Shown here in pieces: positions 17,575 through 26,410 of a DNA stretch of 64,000 nucleotides. A program made the translations under genes and the position numbers. The notes beneath the pieces are model-generated. The model did not search any database. It had not been told where the DNA came from and saw nothing but the letters and a program-made list of their open reading frames with translations. How positions within the stretch are numbered: the stretch's first letter is position 1; the number at the start of each line of letters is the position of its first letter. The DNA is from Thermobifida alba. Its GTDB lineage: Bacteria > Actinomycetota > Actinomycetes > Streptosporangiales > Streptosporangiaceae. The stretch is from positions 744,001-808,000 of the forward strand of contig NZ_CP051627.1 of NCBI RefSeq assembly GCF_023208015.1. Reading direction: 5' to 3'.

Positions 17575-17672
17575 GCACCCTGTTCGGGGCCGCCCGGAAC
17601 CGGGCGGCCCCGACGCGTGAGGCGGGCGGGGAGTGTTCCGGGGCACCGGGACGCACCCCGCCGGAGCAGACG

Positions 17673-17718
17673 AAGGCCGCGGCCCGGACCCTGGCACCAG
17701 GGTCCGGGCCGCGGCCTT
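17673..17718. terminator. Bidirectional hairpin terminator between convergent genes
   Basis: Perfect 22-bp inverted repeat (17673-17694 and 17697-17718) with a 2-nt loop, 11 bp from the stop of the minus-strand LLM gene; the minus-strand side would terminate that gene. Confidence 0.85.
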
Positions 17719-17729
17719 GCGCGGGACGG

Positions 17730-18740
17730 TCAGCGGAACGCGGGCAGCACCTCGTTCTTGAACAGTTCCAGCGTGGACAGGACCTGCTCCTGCGGGGTGT
17801 CGTACCACTGCGCCCGCAGCACGATGTAGGTCAGCCCCTGGCTCTCCAGGTCCTTGAGCGCGCGGATGGCGCCCTCGGGGTCGGTGAACAGGTAGGAGGA
17901 GTCGGCGACCTCCACCGCGGCCTGCTCCGTGCTCAGGTGGCGGTAGTTCTCGCCCTTCTCCGGCGCGTTGAACTCCGCGTACTTGCGGGTGAGCGCGCCG
18001 CGGTAGCGCAGCCCCAGTTCCCGGGCGCGCTCGGCGTCGCGGTCGAGCAGCAGCTCCCGGCGCACCACCAGTTCGGAGGGGCCGCGGCCCAGGCGTTCGC
18101 GTTCGGCCTGGTAGTGGCCCAGGACGACCTTCAGCTTCTCCGGGCTGACGTGCGGCGGGACGATCCAGGCGTCGCCGAGCCGCGCGGCGCGCTGGGCGCC
18201 CTTCTTGTGCGGGCCCGCGCCGATCCAGATCTGCGGGCCGCCCGGCTGGACCGGCTTGAGGCTGATGTGCTGGTCGCGGACGGAGTAGTGGGTCCCCTCG
18301 AAGGTGATCCGCTCGCCCGACCACAGTTGGCGGATCAGCGAGACGCTCTCCTCGAAGCGGGTCACACGCTGGTCCATCGGGACGCCGAAGGAGTCGAACT
18401 CGTTCTCCCGGTAGCCCATGCCGAACCCGGCGATGGCGCGGCCGCCGGTGATGTGGTCGAGGGTCGCGAAGTCCTCGGCGACCTGGACCGGGTGGTGCAG
18501 GGGCAGGATGAACATGTTGGTGCCCAGGGTCATGTCGCCCGCCTCCTGGGCCAGCGCGGACAGGATCGGCACCGGCTGGAGGGTCGGCATGTTGCCGAGG
18601 TAGTGCTGCAGCACCCAGATGGACGAGATGCCCGAGTCGCGGGCGATCCGGACCTGCTCCCGCATGGCGGCGATGCGGTCGGCGGGGACCACGTCCGGGG
18701 GGAAGTCGTTCATGATGGCGAGACCGAACTTCAGCGCCAT
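17730..18740 (-). CDS. LLM-class flavin-dependent oxidoreductase
   Basis: 336-aa luciferase-like TIM-barrel oxidoreductase (bacterial luciferase/F420- or FMN-dependent group). ALKFGLAIMNDFPP opens the barrel; GGRAIAGFGMGYRENEFDSFG and GPQIWIGAGPHKKGAQRAARLGDAW are typical of the family. ATG at 18740 is preferred, with GTGGGGTG just upstream; an in-frame GTG is at 18749. It is a monocistronic minus-strand gene, divergent from the ADP-forming acyl-CoA synthetase, with AT-rich operator-like sequence in between. A Baeyer-Villiger-type or F420-linked oxidation of a pathway intermediate is possible (inference). Confidence 0.88.
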   Translation of the reverse strand: MALKFGLAIMNDFPPDVVPADRIAAMREQVRIARDSGISSIWVLQHYLGNMPTLQPVPILSALAQEAGDMTLGTNMFILPLHHPVQVAEDFATLDHITGGRAIAGFGMGYRENEFDSFGVPMDQRVTRFEESVSLIRQLWSGERITFEGTHYSVRDQHISLKPVQPGGPQIWIGAGPHKKGAQRAARLGDAWIVPPHVSPEKLKVVLGHYQAERERLGRGPSELVVRRELLLDRDAERARELGLRYRGALTRKYAEFNAPEKGENYRHLSTEQAAVEVADSSYLFTDPEGAIRALKDLESQGLTYIVLRAQWYDTPQEQVLSTLELFKNEVLPAFR

Positions 18741-18900
18741 GAAGCACACCCCACTCTTTCGATGTTATTGATGATAATGAAATTAGCCTACTCGTCCCCG
18801 GGGGGCAAGGGGGTGCCTGGGGTTGAGGGGCGGTCCTTAACTATGTTAATGATTGTCTTGATAGATGCGATACGGTTCACGACTTCCAGGACGGCACGGC
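18741..18900. promoter_or_regulatory. Divergent promoter with two operator-like sites
   Basis: Short divergent region carrying a degenerate copy of the cluster palindrome at 18760-18777 (read on the minus strand TTATCAT-CAAT-AACATCG) next to the LLM gene and TAACTAT-GTTA-ATGATTG at 18838-18855 before the acyl-CoA synthetase gene. The first site is the weakest member of the family. Confidence 0.5.
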
Positions 18901-20982
18901 ATGGCTCTCGACCTCAAACCGCTGATCAACCCGGATTCGGTGGCCATCATCGGCGCCTCGCCCAACGAGGCCGGGCACGCCGGACGCTGCCTGGCCAACC
19001 TGGAGCGGACCGGCTACCCCGGCCGCATCTACCCGGTCAACCCCAAGTACGACAGCATCGGCGCGCACACCTGCTACCCCTCCGCCCGTGACCTGCCCGA
19101 GCAGGTGGACGCGGCCTACCTGCTCGTCCCCGCCCGGGCCGTGGAGAGCGCGCTGGAGGACTGCCTGGAGCGCGGCATCCGCACGGTCACCATCTGCTCG
19201 GCGGGCTACGCCGAACTCGGCGAGGAGGGCGCGCAGCGCCAGCGGCGCCTGGTGGAGCGCGCCCGGGAGCGCGGGGTCCGCCTGCTCGGCCCCAACTGCA
19301 TCGGCGTGCTCAACCCGGTCGACACCTACGTCGGCTGCCCCACCTTCAACATCACCTACTCCTACACGCCCGGCTCCATCGCCCTGCTCAGCCAGAGCGG
19401 CGGCATGGCCGCCGCGCTGTTCAACCGGGCGCAGGGCCGCTCCATCGGCATCCGGGCGATGGTCAGCCTCGGCAACGAGGCCGACATCCAGATGGGGGAG
19501 CTGCTCGACGCCTTCGTCGCCGACCCGCAGACCGAGGTGATCGCGGTCTACGTGGAGCAGCTGCGCGACGCCGAGCGGTTCGCCGCCGCCGCCGAACGCG
19601 CCCGCGCGGCCGGCAAGCCGATCGTGCTGCTCAAGGTCGGCGGATCGGAGGCCGGACGGCGCACCGTCCTGGGCCACACCGGGGCCATGGCCGGGGAGCA
19701 GGCGGTCTTCTCCAGCATGATGCACCACCTGGGCGTGGTGGAGGTCGCCACGGTCGACGAACTGCTCAACACCGCCTACGCGCTGAGCCGCCTGCCGCTG
19801 CCCGCCGGCCCCCGCCTCGGCGCGCTGAGCCCCTCCGGCGGCGAGTGCGGCTACATCGCCGACCGCGCCAGCGCCCACGGCCTGGACATGCCCCTGCCCA
19901 CCCGGCAGACCCTCGACGAGCTGAGCGAGCGGCTGAAGCTGGCGCTGCCCGGCAACCCGCTGGACACCACCGGGCAGGTCATCGGCGACGGCGACCTGCT
20001 CAGCGAGGTCATGCGGATCTTCACCGCCGACCCGAACCTGGACATGGTCAACCTGGGCATCCCCACCTGGGGGCCCTACGACTCCGACGCGCTGCTGCCG
20101 CGCATCATCGAGGCGGTCAAGGCCTGCGACAAGCCCGCGGTGATCTCCGCCTGGACCGCCCGCGACCTCACCGAGCGGGCCGAGGAGCTGCTGCGCGAGT
20201 CCGGGGTGTGCTGGTTCGCCAGCTCCGACGACGCCATGGCCGCGCTGGCCAACGTGTGGCGCTACGCCGAACTCGTCCGCCGCACGCCCTCCGCCGAGAC
20301 CCCCGCGCCCGTCGCCCTGCCCCGGCCCGACGTCGACGAACTCAACGAGCACGCCGCCAAACGGCTGCTCGCCGAGGGCGGTGTGCCCGTCGTCGCCGAG
20401 ACCCTCGCCGCCGACACCGACGCCGCGCTGCGCGCCGCCCGCGAGATCGACGGTCCGCTCGTGGTCAAACTGGTCGCCTCCGGCATCACCCACAAGTCCG
20501 AACTGGGCCTGGTGCGGCTGCTCGACAGCGCGGAGGAGGCCGAGGCCGTGCTCGCCGACCTGGCCCGCACCGCGGAGAAGGAGAACCTCTCCGTCGAGGG
20601 CTACCTGGTCGCCGAACGGCTGTCGGGCACCGAGATCATCCTCGGCGCGGTCCGCGACGACACCTTCGGCCCGGTGCTCATGGTGGGGGCGGGCGGCATC
20701 CTCGCCGAGCACTTCGCCGACCGGGTCTTCCTGCCCTGCCCCGCCGCCCCCGAGCAGGTGCGCGCCGCGATCGAGCGGCTGGCCGTCCACCCCGTGCTCG
20801 CGGGCGCCCGCGGCCGCCACCACGACGTGGACGCGCTGGTGGACGCCGCGGTCGCGCTTTCCCGGGTCTTCGCCGGAAGCCCGTGGATGACCGAGGTCGA
20901 CCTCAACCCGGTCATCGTCGGCCTCCGCGGACAGGGCGCGGCGGCGGTGGACGCCGTCATCGGCCTGGCCCCCCGCGCCTGA
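18901..20982 (+). CDS. ADP-forming (NDP-forming) acyl-CoA synthetase, fused alpha-beta
   Basis: 693-aa acetate-CoA ligase (ADP-forming)-type protein. Domain order is CoA-binding Rossmann (VAIIGASPNEAGHAGR, 14-29), succinyl-CoA-synthetase-like domains, and a C-terminal ATP-grasp domain (VVKLVASGITHKSELGLVRL onward). The phosphorylated His is H259 in LGHTGAMAG, and ALLSQSGGMA at 161-170 is the partner loop. Unlike the Pat protein at 34666 there is no GNAT domain, so it is likely catalytic. It may make a CoA ester, or in reverse release energy as ATP from an acyl-CoA product. ATG 18901 is just before the first domain. Confidence 0.9.
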   Translation: MALDLKPLINPDSVAIIGASPNEAGHAGRCLANLERTGYPGRIYPVNPKYDSIGAHTCYPSARDLPEQVDAAYLLVPARAVESALEDCLERGIRTVTICSAGYAELGEEGAQRQRRLVERARERGVRLLGPNCIGVLNPVDTYVGCPTFNITYSYTPGSIALLSQSGGMAAALFNRAQGRSIGIRAMVSLGNEADIQMGELLDAFVADPQTEVIAVYVEQLRDAERFAAAAERARAAGKPIVLLKVGGSEAGRRTVLGHTGAMAGEQAVFSSMMHHLGVVEVATVDELLNTAYALSRLPLPAGPRLGALSPSGGECGYIADRASAHGLDMPLPTRQTLDELSERLKLALPGNPLDTTGQVIGDGDLLSEVMRIFTADPNLDMVNLGIPTWGPYDSDALLPRIIEAVKACDKPAVISAWTARDLTERAEELLRESGVCWFASSDDAMAALANVWRYAELVRRTPSAETPAPVALPRPDVDELNEHAAKRLLAEGGVPVVAETLAADTDAALRAAREIDGPLVVKLVASGITHKSELGLVRLLDSAEEAEAVLADLARTAEKENLSVEGYLVAERLSGTEIILGAVRDDTFGPVLMVGAGGILAEHFADRVFLPCPAAPEQVRAAIERLAVHPVLAGARGRHHDVDALVDAAVALSRVFAGSPWMTEVDLNPVIVGLRGQGAAAVDAVIGLAPRA

Positions 20983-21036
20983 CCTCCCCGAACCCGCCGA
21001 GGAAGTCGACCGCACCACAGGACTGCCGAGGCACGC

Positions 21037-21064
21037 CGCCCCCGCTCTACACGGAGCGGGGGCG
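21037..21064 (+). terminator. Hairpin between acyl-CoA synthetase and flavoprotein genes
   Basis: 11-bp inverted repeat (CGCCCCCGCTC / GAGCGGGGGCG) with a 6-nt loop TACACG. It could be a terminator or an attenuating stem inside one operon; 41 bp separate it from the next start. Confidence 0.45.
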
Positions 21065-21105
21065 TCCGCGCAGAGCACACCCGCAACCACGAACGAGGAA
21101 GCACG

Positions 21106-23118
21106 ATGCGGAGTACGCAGAACCAGCAGGAGCAGAGCGTGCCGGCCACGGACGGCGCGGCGTTCCCCCACCTGTTCAGCCCCGTCCAGATCGGGCCGAT
21201 GCGGCTGCGCAACCGCGTGATGGCCCCGCCGCACTCCTCCGCGATCGGCAACCTGTGGGGCACCGAGGAGGAGGCCGAGCGCACCTTCGCCTACTGGCAC
21301 TCACGGGTCAGCGACGGCGGCCCCGCCTGGGTCGGAGGTGTGACCGGGCGGGTCCGCAACAAGCTGATCCCCGGGTTCGAGCCGCACGGCTACGGCGCGG
21401 AGACCGTCGGCTACTTCCGCCTGCCCTTCTACGTGGAGCGCATCGGGCGCTTCGTCGAGGAGATGCACTCCGCCGGAGCGGTGGTCACCACCCAGCTGAC
21501 CCTGCTCGGCGGCGTGCCGCACGCCCCCTCGACCCGGCGCAGCTCCACGCTGTACAACCACCGTCCGCACGTGCTGCACGTCGACGAGATCGCCGAGTTC
21601 GTGGAGGAGTACCGGTTCTCCGCCCGCCAGGCCCGCAAGGCCGGGCTCGACGGCATCGAGCTGCACCTCAACCACGACGACATGCTGGAGTGGTTCCTGT
21701 CGCCGCTGACCAACCAGCGCGACGACGCCTACGGCGGCTCCCTGGAGAACCGGGCGCGCTTCGCGGTCGAGGTGCTCACCGCCGTCCGCGAGGAGATCGG
21801 CTCCGACATGGCACTGGGCGTCCGCTTCAACCTGCGGGAGGAGGAGCCCGGCGGCTACACCGCCGCCGACGGCATCGAGATCGCCCAGTACCTGGAGTCC
21901 ACCGGCCTGCTGGACTTCCTGCACGCCGTCATCGGCAGCCCGTGGGGCGACCCCAGCTACATCCAGCCCTACTTCTACGAACCCGCGCAGTGGGCCGACC
22001 TCGCCGGGGAGCTGCGGCGGGCGGTGTCGCTGCCGGTCGTCCACACGGGCCGGATCAACGACGTCCGGGTCGCCGAGCGGGTGCTCGCCGAGGGCAACGC
22101 CGACGTGGTGGGCATGGCCCGGGCGTTCATCGCCGACGGCGACCTGCTGAGCAAGGCGCGCGAGGGCCGCGTCGACGACATCCGGCCGTGCGTCGGCGGC
22201 AACGAGTGCATCACCCGCCGCTACGTGGACCGGCTGCCGTTCGGCTGCGCGGTCAACCCGCACACCAGCCACGAGATCGAGGGGCCGTGGCGGCGTGCGG
22301 CCAACCCCCGCCGGGTGCTGGTGGTGGGCGGCGGTCCCGCCGGCATGGAGCTGGCGGCCCTCACCGCCGAGAGCGGCCACACCGTGGAGCTGTGGGAGGC
22401 CGCCGACCGGCTGGGCGGGCAGTTGCGCGCGGTGGTCAACGCGCCGTTCCAGCAGCAGATGGCCCGCTACCTGGAGTGGCAGGAGCGCCGCCTGGCGACG
22501 GCGGGGGTGCGGGTCCGCCTCGGCGAGCGCGCCACCGCCGACAGCGTGCTCGCCGCCGGCTTCGACGTGGTCGCGGTCGCCACGGGCGCCACCCCCCGGC
22601 GTCCCGCCGAGATCGAGGGGGTCGACCAGGACCACTTCGTCTACGACATCCGCGACGTGCTGCTCGGGAACGTGGCGGTCGGCCAGGAGGTCCTGGTGGT
22701 CGCCCAGGACGACCACCTGCCGCCGCTGATGGTCGCCGACCACCTCAGCGAACGCGGACACGACGTGACGATCGTCTACCCCACGGCCGGTCCCGCCCCG
22801 ATGCTCGGCCGCTACATCCTGGGCGGCATGCTGGCGCGGCTGTCCGCCCGGGGCGTGGTGTTCCGCTTCATGGAGGACGTCATCGGCATCGAGGAGGAGC
22901 GCATCCGGCTGCGCCACACCTACTCCCACCAGGAGAGCGAGCTGGGCGCCTTCGACTCGGTGGTGCTGGCCTGCGGCGGCGACTCCGACTCGGCGCTCCA
23001 CGACGAGCTGCGCGGGCGCGTGCCGGACCTGCACATCCTCGGCGACGCCTTCGCCCCCACCCGCCTGGTGGCGGTCACCCGCCAGGCCTACGCGCTGGCC
23101 AAGGAGCTGCAGAAGTAG
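21106..23118 (+). CDS. OYE-type NADH:flavin oxidoreductase / 2,4-dienoyl-CoA reductase-like flavoprotein
   Basis: 670-aa fusion of an FMN TIM barrel (residues about 20-360) and an FAD/NAD(P)-binding module (GGGPAGMELA at 408-417), the FadH/trimethylamine dehydrogenase layout. Barrel motifs include ELHLNHDDMLEWFLSPLTNQ and DAYGGSLENRARF. The 4Fe-4S binding segment has Cys362, Cys368 and Cys381 but the second expected Cys is Gly365 (RPCVGGNEC), so cluster binding may be altered or absent. It would reduce a conjugated double bond or oxidatively N-demethylate a substrate. GAGGAAG before ATG 21106 supports the start. Confidence 0.9.
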   Translation: MRSTQNQQEQSVPATDGAAFPHLFSPVQIGPMRLRNRVMAPPHSSAIGNLWGTEEEAERTFAYWHSRVSDGGPAWVGGVTGRVRNKLIPGFEPHGYGAETVGYFRLPFYVERIGRFVEEMHSAGAVVTTQLTLLGGVPHAPSTRRSSTLYNHRPHVLHVDEIAEFVEEYRFSARQARKAGLDGIELHLNHDDMLEWFLSPLTNQRDDAYGGSLENRARFAVEVLTAVREEIGSDMALGVRFNLREEEPGGYTAADGIEIAQYLESTGLLDFLHAVIGSPWGDPSYIQPYFYEPAQWADLAGELRRAVSLPVVHTGRINDVRVAERVLAEGNADVVGMARAFIADGDLLSKAREGRVDDIRPCVGGNECITRRYVDRLPFGCAVNPHTSHEIEGPWRRAANPRRVLVVGGGPAGMELAALTAESGHTVELWEAADRLGGQLRAVVNAPFQQQMARYLEWQERRLATAGVRVRLGERATADSVLAAGFDVVAVATGATPRRPAEIEGVDQDHFVYDIRDVLLGNVAVGQEVLVVAQDDHLPPLMVADHLSERGHDVTIVYPTAGPAPMLGRYILGGMLARLSARGVVFRFMEDVIGIEEERIRLRHTYSHQESELGAFDSVVLACGGDSDSALHDELRGRVPDLHILGDAFAPTRLVAVTRQAYALAKELQK

Positions 23119-23138
23119 CGTCCGGCCCCGAATCGACC

Positions 23139-23180
23139 GGCGGACCCAGCGGACCGGAACACCACCGGCGCGGGTCCGCC
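23139..23180 (+). terminator. Possible hairpin terminator after the flavoprotein gene
   Basis: GGCGGACCC (23139-23147) pairs with GGGTCCGCC (23172-23180) around a 24-nt loop that itself contains CCGG repeats. It lies 21 bp after the stop. Confidence 0.45.
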
Positions 23181-23198
23181 GTCTCGTTGCGGAAAATT

Positions 23199-23252
23199 AG
23201 TGACGCAAGTCACTTGATTGGTTGACATTGCTGATAATTATCTGAATCATGA
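23199..23252 (+). promoter_or_regulatory. Promoter of the SsuABC-type importer with two operator-like elements
   Basis: TTGACA at 23222-23227 with a 17-bp spacer to AATCAT (23245-23250) forms a sigma-70-type promoter. The cluster palindrome TAATTAT-CTGA-ATCATGA (23235-23252) covers the -10 region, so repression is expected. Just upstream is a separate perfect palindrome AGTGACGCAAGTCACT (23199-23214) whose GTGA-N6-TCAC core matches CRP/FNR-family boxes and sits at about -50 to -60, an activator position. Confidence 0.6.
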
Positions 23253-23385
23253 GCGGAGGTTGGTGTGGGCCGGCTCACCTCCCCCCGCACGGTCGGGAGG
23301 CCGAGCCCCGGCCCGTGCCACCGGTGAACGCCACCGTCCCGCCGCACCGCGGCGGTGGACTCCCCCCGACCAGAAGGACGAAACG

Positions 23386-24447
23386 ATGGGTATCGCCCGC
23401 AGTGGCGGAGCTGTCCGCGCCCTCGCCCTGACCGCCACCCTGGCCCTCGCGCTCAGCGCCTGCGGCCGGTCCGCGTCCGACACCCCCGAGCAGAACGCGG
23501 ACGGCCTCACCACGGTGAAAGTGGGCCTGGCCGCCCCCACGTTCAACACGGCCCTGATCAACCTGGTGATCGACGAGGACCTGGACGCCGAGCACGGCCT
23601 CGACATGCAGCCCACCAGGAGCGGCGCGGGCAGCACCAACCAGATCGCGGCGCTGCGCGCCGGCGAGTACGACTTCGCCGGGGTCGGCACCGCCACCGCG
23701 GCCGACGCCGTCGCCGAGGGCGCGGGACTGGTCGTCGTCGCCGGAACCGGAGGACTCATCAACAACGTGGTCCTCAACTCCGAGGTCGCCGAGGGACTCG
23801 ACGTCTCTGCCGACGCCCCGGTGGAGGAGCGGATCAAGGCCCTGCGCGGCCTGACGATCGCCACCAGCCCGCCCGGCTCCTCCAGCAACCTCACCCTGCG
23901 CCACCTGGTCAGGGAGCAGGGACTCGACCCCGACAAGGACCTCAACATCGTCCCGGTCAACGACACCTCCGCCCTGGTCTCCGGCATCCGCCAGGGCCAG
24001 TTCGACGGCAGCTTCTTCGGCGTCGGCATCGCCGACGCCAACATCGCCGACGGGTCCGGAACACTGTGGATCTCGCTGCCGCGCGGCGACATCGAGGAGT
24101 TCGACGACCTGATCGGCGTCTGCATCGTCAGCACCCGGGAGTTCGTGGACAACAACCCCGAGGTGATCGAGGCCTTCCACGCCGCACTCGCCGACGCCCA
24201 GGAGTTCGTCGCCTCCGACCCCGAGGCGGCCGGGGAGGCCCTGCACGCCAACTCCTTCGCCGACCTGGACGCCGACGTCTTCGCCACCTCCTGGGAGCAG
24301 GCGCGGACCGGATACCCCGAGGGCGCGCTGTTCACCCGCGAGAACTGGGACACCTACGTGGAGCTCTTCGGAGAGGCCACGGACAAGGACCTGACGAGCA
24401 TCGACTACGAGGACTTCGTCGCCGAGCCCGCCCGCGGCGAGTCCTGA
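23386..24447 (+). CDS. ABC transporter substrate-binding lipoprotein, SsuA/TauA/NMT1 type
   Basis: 353-aa secreted lipoprotein: positively charged N-terminus, hydrophobic stretch and lipobox LSAC at about residues 24-27. The mature part has VKVGLAAPTFNTALINLVIDEDLDAEHGL and AGSTNQIAALRAGEYDFAGVGTATAADAV, typical of the NMT1/SsuA fold that binds sulfonates, taurine, nitrate, pyrimidine precursors or aromatic acids. ATG 23386 has AGAAGGACG upstream. It leads a three-gene importer operon and is preceded by a strong promoter with overlapping operator. Confidence 0.9.
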   Translation: MGIARSGGAVRALALTATLALALSACGRSASDTPEQNADGLTTVKVGLAAPTFNTALINLVIDEDLDAEHGLDMQPTRSGAGSTNQIAALRAGEYDFAGVGTATAADAVAEGAGLVVVAGTGGLINNVVLNSEVAEGLDVSADAPVEERIKALRGLTIATSPPGSSSNLTLRHLVREQGLDPDKDLNIVPVNDTSALVSGIRQGQFDGSFFGVGIADANIADGSGTLWISLPRGDIEEFDDLIGVCIVSTREFVDNNPEVIEAFHAALADAQEFVASDPEAAGEALHANSFADLDADVFATSWEQARTGYPEGALFTRENWDTYVELFGEATDKDLTSIDYEDFVAEPARGES

Positions 24448-24484
24448 GGCCCGGACCGTGCGAAGCTCCATCGAGGAAGCCCCC

Positions 24485-25297
24485 ATGCACCACCAGGACA
24501 CCGGCCGCGCCCCAGGGCGGACCATCTTCGAGACCCGGGGCATGGCCGTGGGATTCGGCGACCGGCCCGACGTCCTCGCCGGCGTGGACCTGCGCGTCGG
24601 CGCGGGAGAGTTCGTGGCCCTGCTCGGCCCCAGCGGCTGCGGCAAGTCCACCATCCTCAACACGGCAGCGGGCCTGCTGCGCCCGCGCCGCGGCGAGGTG
24701 CTCTTCGACGGACGCCCCGTCACCGGGGTGAACACCTCCGTCGGGTACATGACGCAGGACGACACCCTGCTGCCGTGGCGGACGGTCGCCGCCAACGTCG
24801 CGCTGCCGCTGCGGATGCGCCGGTTCCCCAAGCAGCGCATCCAGGAAGAGGTCGCACGCTACCTCGCCTTCCTGGACCTGGAGCACGCGGCCGGACTGTA
24901 CCCCGCCCAGCTCAGCGGCGGCATGCGGCGCCGGGCGCTGCTCGCGCGCAGCATGATCTACGATCCGGCGCTGCTGCTCATGGACGAGCCGTTCGCCGCG
25001 CTGGACGCGCAGATGCGCCAGCAACTCCACGCCGACCTGCGCCGGGCCGTCCGCAGCACGGAGCAGACGGTCCTGTTCGTCACCCACGACCTCACCGAGG
25101 CCGCGGTGCTGGCCGACCGGGTCCTCGTCATCGGCGGCGGACCGCCCGGGGGAGTGGTGGCCGAGTTCACCATGCCCTTCGGCGCGGAACGGGACCCCGC
25201 GACGCTGCCCTACGAGGACGGCTTCGCCCAGGTCCAGCAGGAGTTGCAGGAGGCGCTGACCAAGGCGCGGGTACCGGCGGCGAAGGAAGAGGGGTGA
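24485..25297 (+). CDS. ABC transporter ATP-binding protein, SsuB/TauB type
   Basis: 270-aa ATPase. Walker A is GPSGCGKST, Q-loop GYMTQDDTLLPWRTV, signature LSGGMRRRALLARSM, Walker B LLLMDEPFAALD and H-loop THD. The Q-loop context MTQDDTLLPW is characteristic of the nitrate/sulfonate/taurine group. ATG 24485 is chosen because GAGGAAG precedes it; an in-frame GTG is at 24458. The stop overlaps the permease start. Confidence 0.92.
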   Translation: MHHQDTGRAPGRTIFETRGMAVGFGDRPDVLAGVDLRVGAGEFVALLGPSGCGKSTILNTAAGLLRPRRGEVLFDGRPVTGVNTSVGYMTQDDTLLPWRTVAANVALPLRMRRFPKQRIQEEVARYLAFLDLEHAAGLYPAQLSGGMRRRALLARSMIYDPALLLMDEPFAALDAQMRQQLHADLRRAVRSTEQTVLFVTHDLTEAAVLADRVLVIGGGPPGGVVAEFTMPFGAERDPATLPYEDGFAQVQQELQEALTKARVPAAKEEG

Positions 25298-26145
25298 GGT
25301 CGGTGAGCACCGTGGTCACCGAACGGGAGGCGACCGCCGAGCAGGCCCCCGAGGCGGCCAAGCCGGGCCGCGGCCGCACCCGGATCCGGTGGAGGATCCA
25401 CCTGGTGCAGGTGGGACTCATCGCCGCGATCCTGGCGGCCTGGGAGCTGAGCGCCGGACGGCTGGTCGACGACCTGCTCACCAGCCGCCCCTCCGAGATC
25501 TTCCCGACCTTCTGGTCCTGGATCGTCTCCGGCGAGCTGCTCTACCACGCCTCCAGCACCTTCAAGGACGCCTTCCTCGGGCTCCTCAGCGGAGGGGCGG
25601 CCGGGCTGGTCGTGGGCTGCGTGCTCGGCCAGTCGAAACGGCTGGCGCAGGTGTTCGAACCGTTCATCACCGCGTTCTACACCATGCCCAAGCACGCGCT
25701 GATCCCCCTGTTCATCATGTGGGTCGGGATCGGCTCGGAGCTGCGGGTGCTCACCGCCGCGGCGATCGTGTTCTTCCTGGTCTTCTACAACACCTTCTTC
25801 GGCATCCGCGACGTCAGCCAGAACCTGGTCGACTCGGTCCGGGTGATGGGCGGAACCCCGCTCGACGTGCTCTTCCGGGTGATGCTGCCGTCCGCGCTGA
25901 TCTGGGTGTTCGCCGCGTTGAAGCTGGCCGTCCCGCAGGCGATCGTCGGCGTGGTGGTCGCCGAGATGCTGGCGGGAGACCGCGGCCTGGGCTTCCTGGT
26001 GTCGATGAACGCGGGCACGTTCAACAGCGACGGCACGTTCGCCGCGATCCTGGCGCTGCTCATCGTCGGCTTCCTCGTGGACCGGCTGATGAACCTGGTC
26101 ACCCGCCGGGCGCTGCTGTGGAAGAACAGCGACAGGGCGGTCTGA
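25294..26145 (+). CDS. ABC transporter permease, SsuC/TauC type
   Basis: 283-aa permease with about six membrane helices after a hydrophilic N-terminal tail of about 35 residues. The cytoplasmic coupling motif is NLVDSVRVMGGTPLDVLFRVMLPSALIW (EAA-loop type), and VVVAEMLAGDRGLGFLV is typical of the SsuC family. Start is GTG 25294 (overlapping the ATPase stop) or GTG 25303. It completes the importer; the gene is followed by a hairpin at 26303-26332. Confidence 0.9.
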   Translation: MRSVSTVVTEREATAEQAPEAAKPGRGRTRIRWRIHLVQVGLIAAILAAWELSAGRLVDDLLTSRPSEIFPTFWSWIVSGELLYHASSTFKDAFLGLLSGGAAGLVVGCVLGQSKRLAQVFEPFITAFYTMPKHALIPLFIMWVGIGSELRVLTAAAIVFFLVFYNTFFGIRDVSQNLVDSVRVMGGTPLDVLFRVMLPSALIWVFAALKLAVPQAIVGVVVAEMLAGDRGLGFLVSMNAGTFNSDGTFAAILALLIVGFLVDRLMNLVTRRALLWKNSDRAV

Positions 26146-26302
26146 GACCCGGCGGCGCAGCGGCGGACCGTCCCCGCCCGCGCCTGCCGGGCGTCCCGCG
26201 CCACGGGCGTTCGCGCCCGCGGCGCGGGACGTTCGCTTCCGCGGCCCTCCGACGGGAAGGACGGGCCCCGGGGCGGATGCGTCGCACAAAGCGCTCCGAG
26301 AC

Positions 26303-26332
26303 GTTCGGAACGGAGAAAGAAGCGTTCCGAAC
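26303..26332. terminator. Perfect inverted repeat downstream of the importer
   Basis: GTTCGGAACG (26303-26312) and CGTTCCGAAC (26323-26332) around the loop GAGAAAGAAG. It lies 157 bp after the permease stop and 79 bp before the next gene, so it may be a terminator or an operator of the nuclease-like gene. Confidence 0.45.
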
Positions 26333-26410
26333 CGTCCGGATCAGTGGGCGGAGCGGGGAAATTCCGCGATTCCGTCACACGCCCCGGCCGCGGTCGGTAG
26401 CGTCGGCCGC

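Noticed and set aside
19845-23225. A + strand open frame of over 1100 codons across the acyl-CoA synthetase and flavoprotein genes
   Set aside because: Arg/Pro-rich out-of-frame reading of two conserved genes and the spacer between them.
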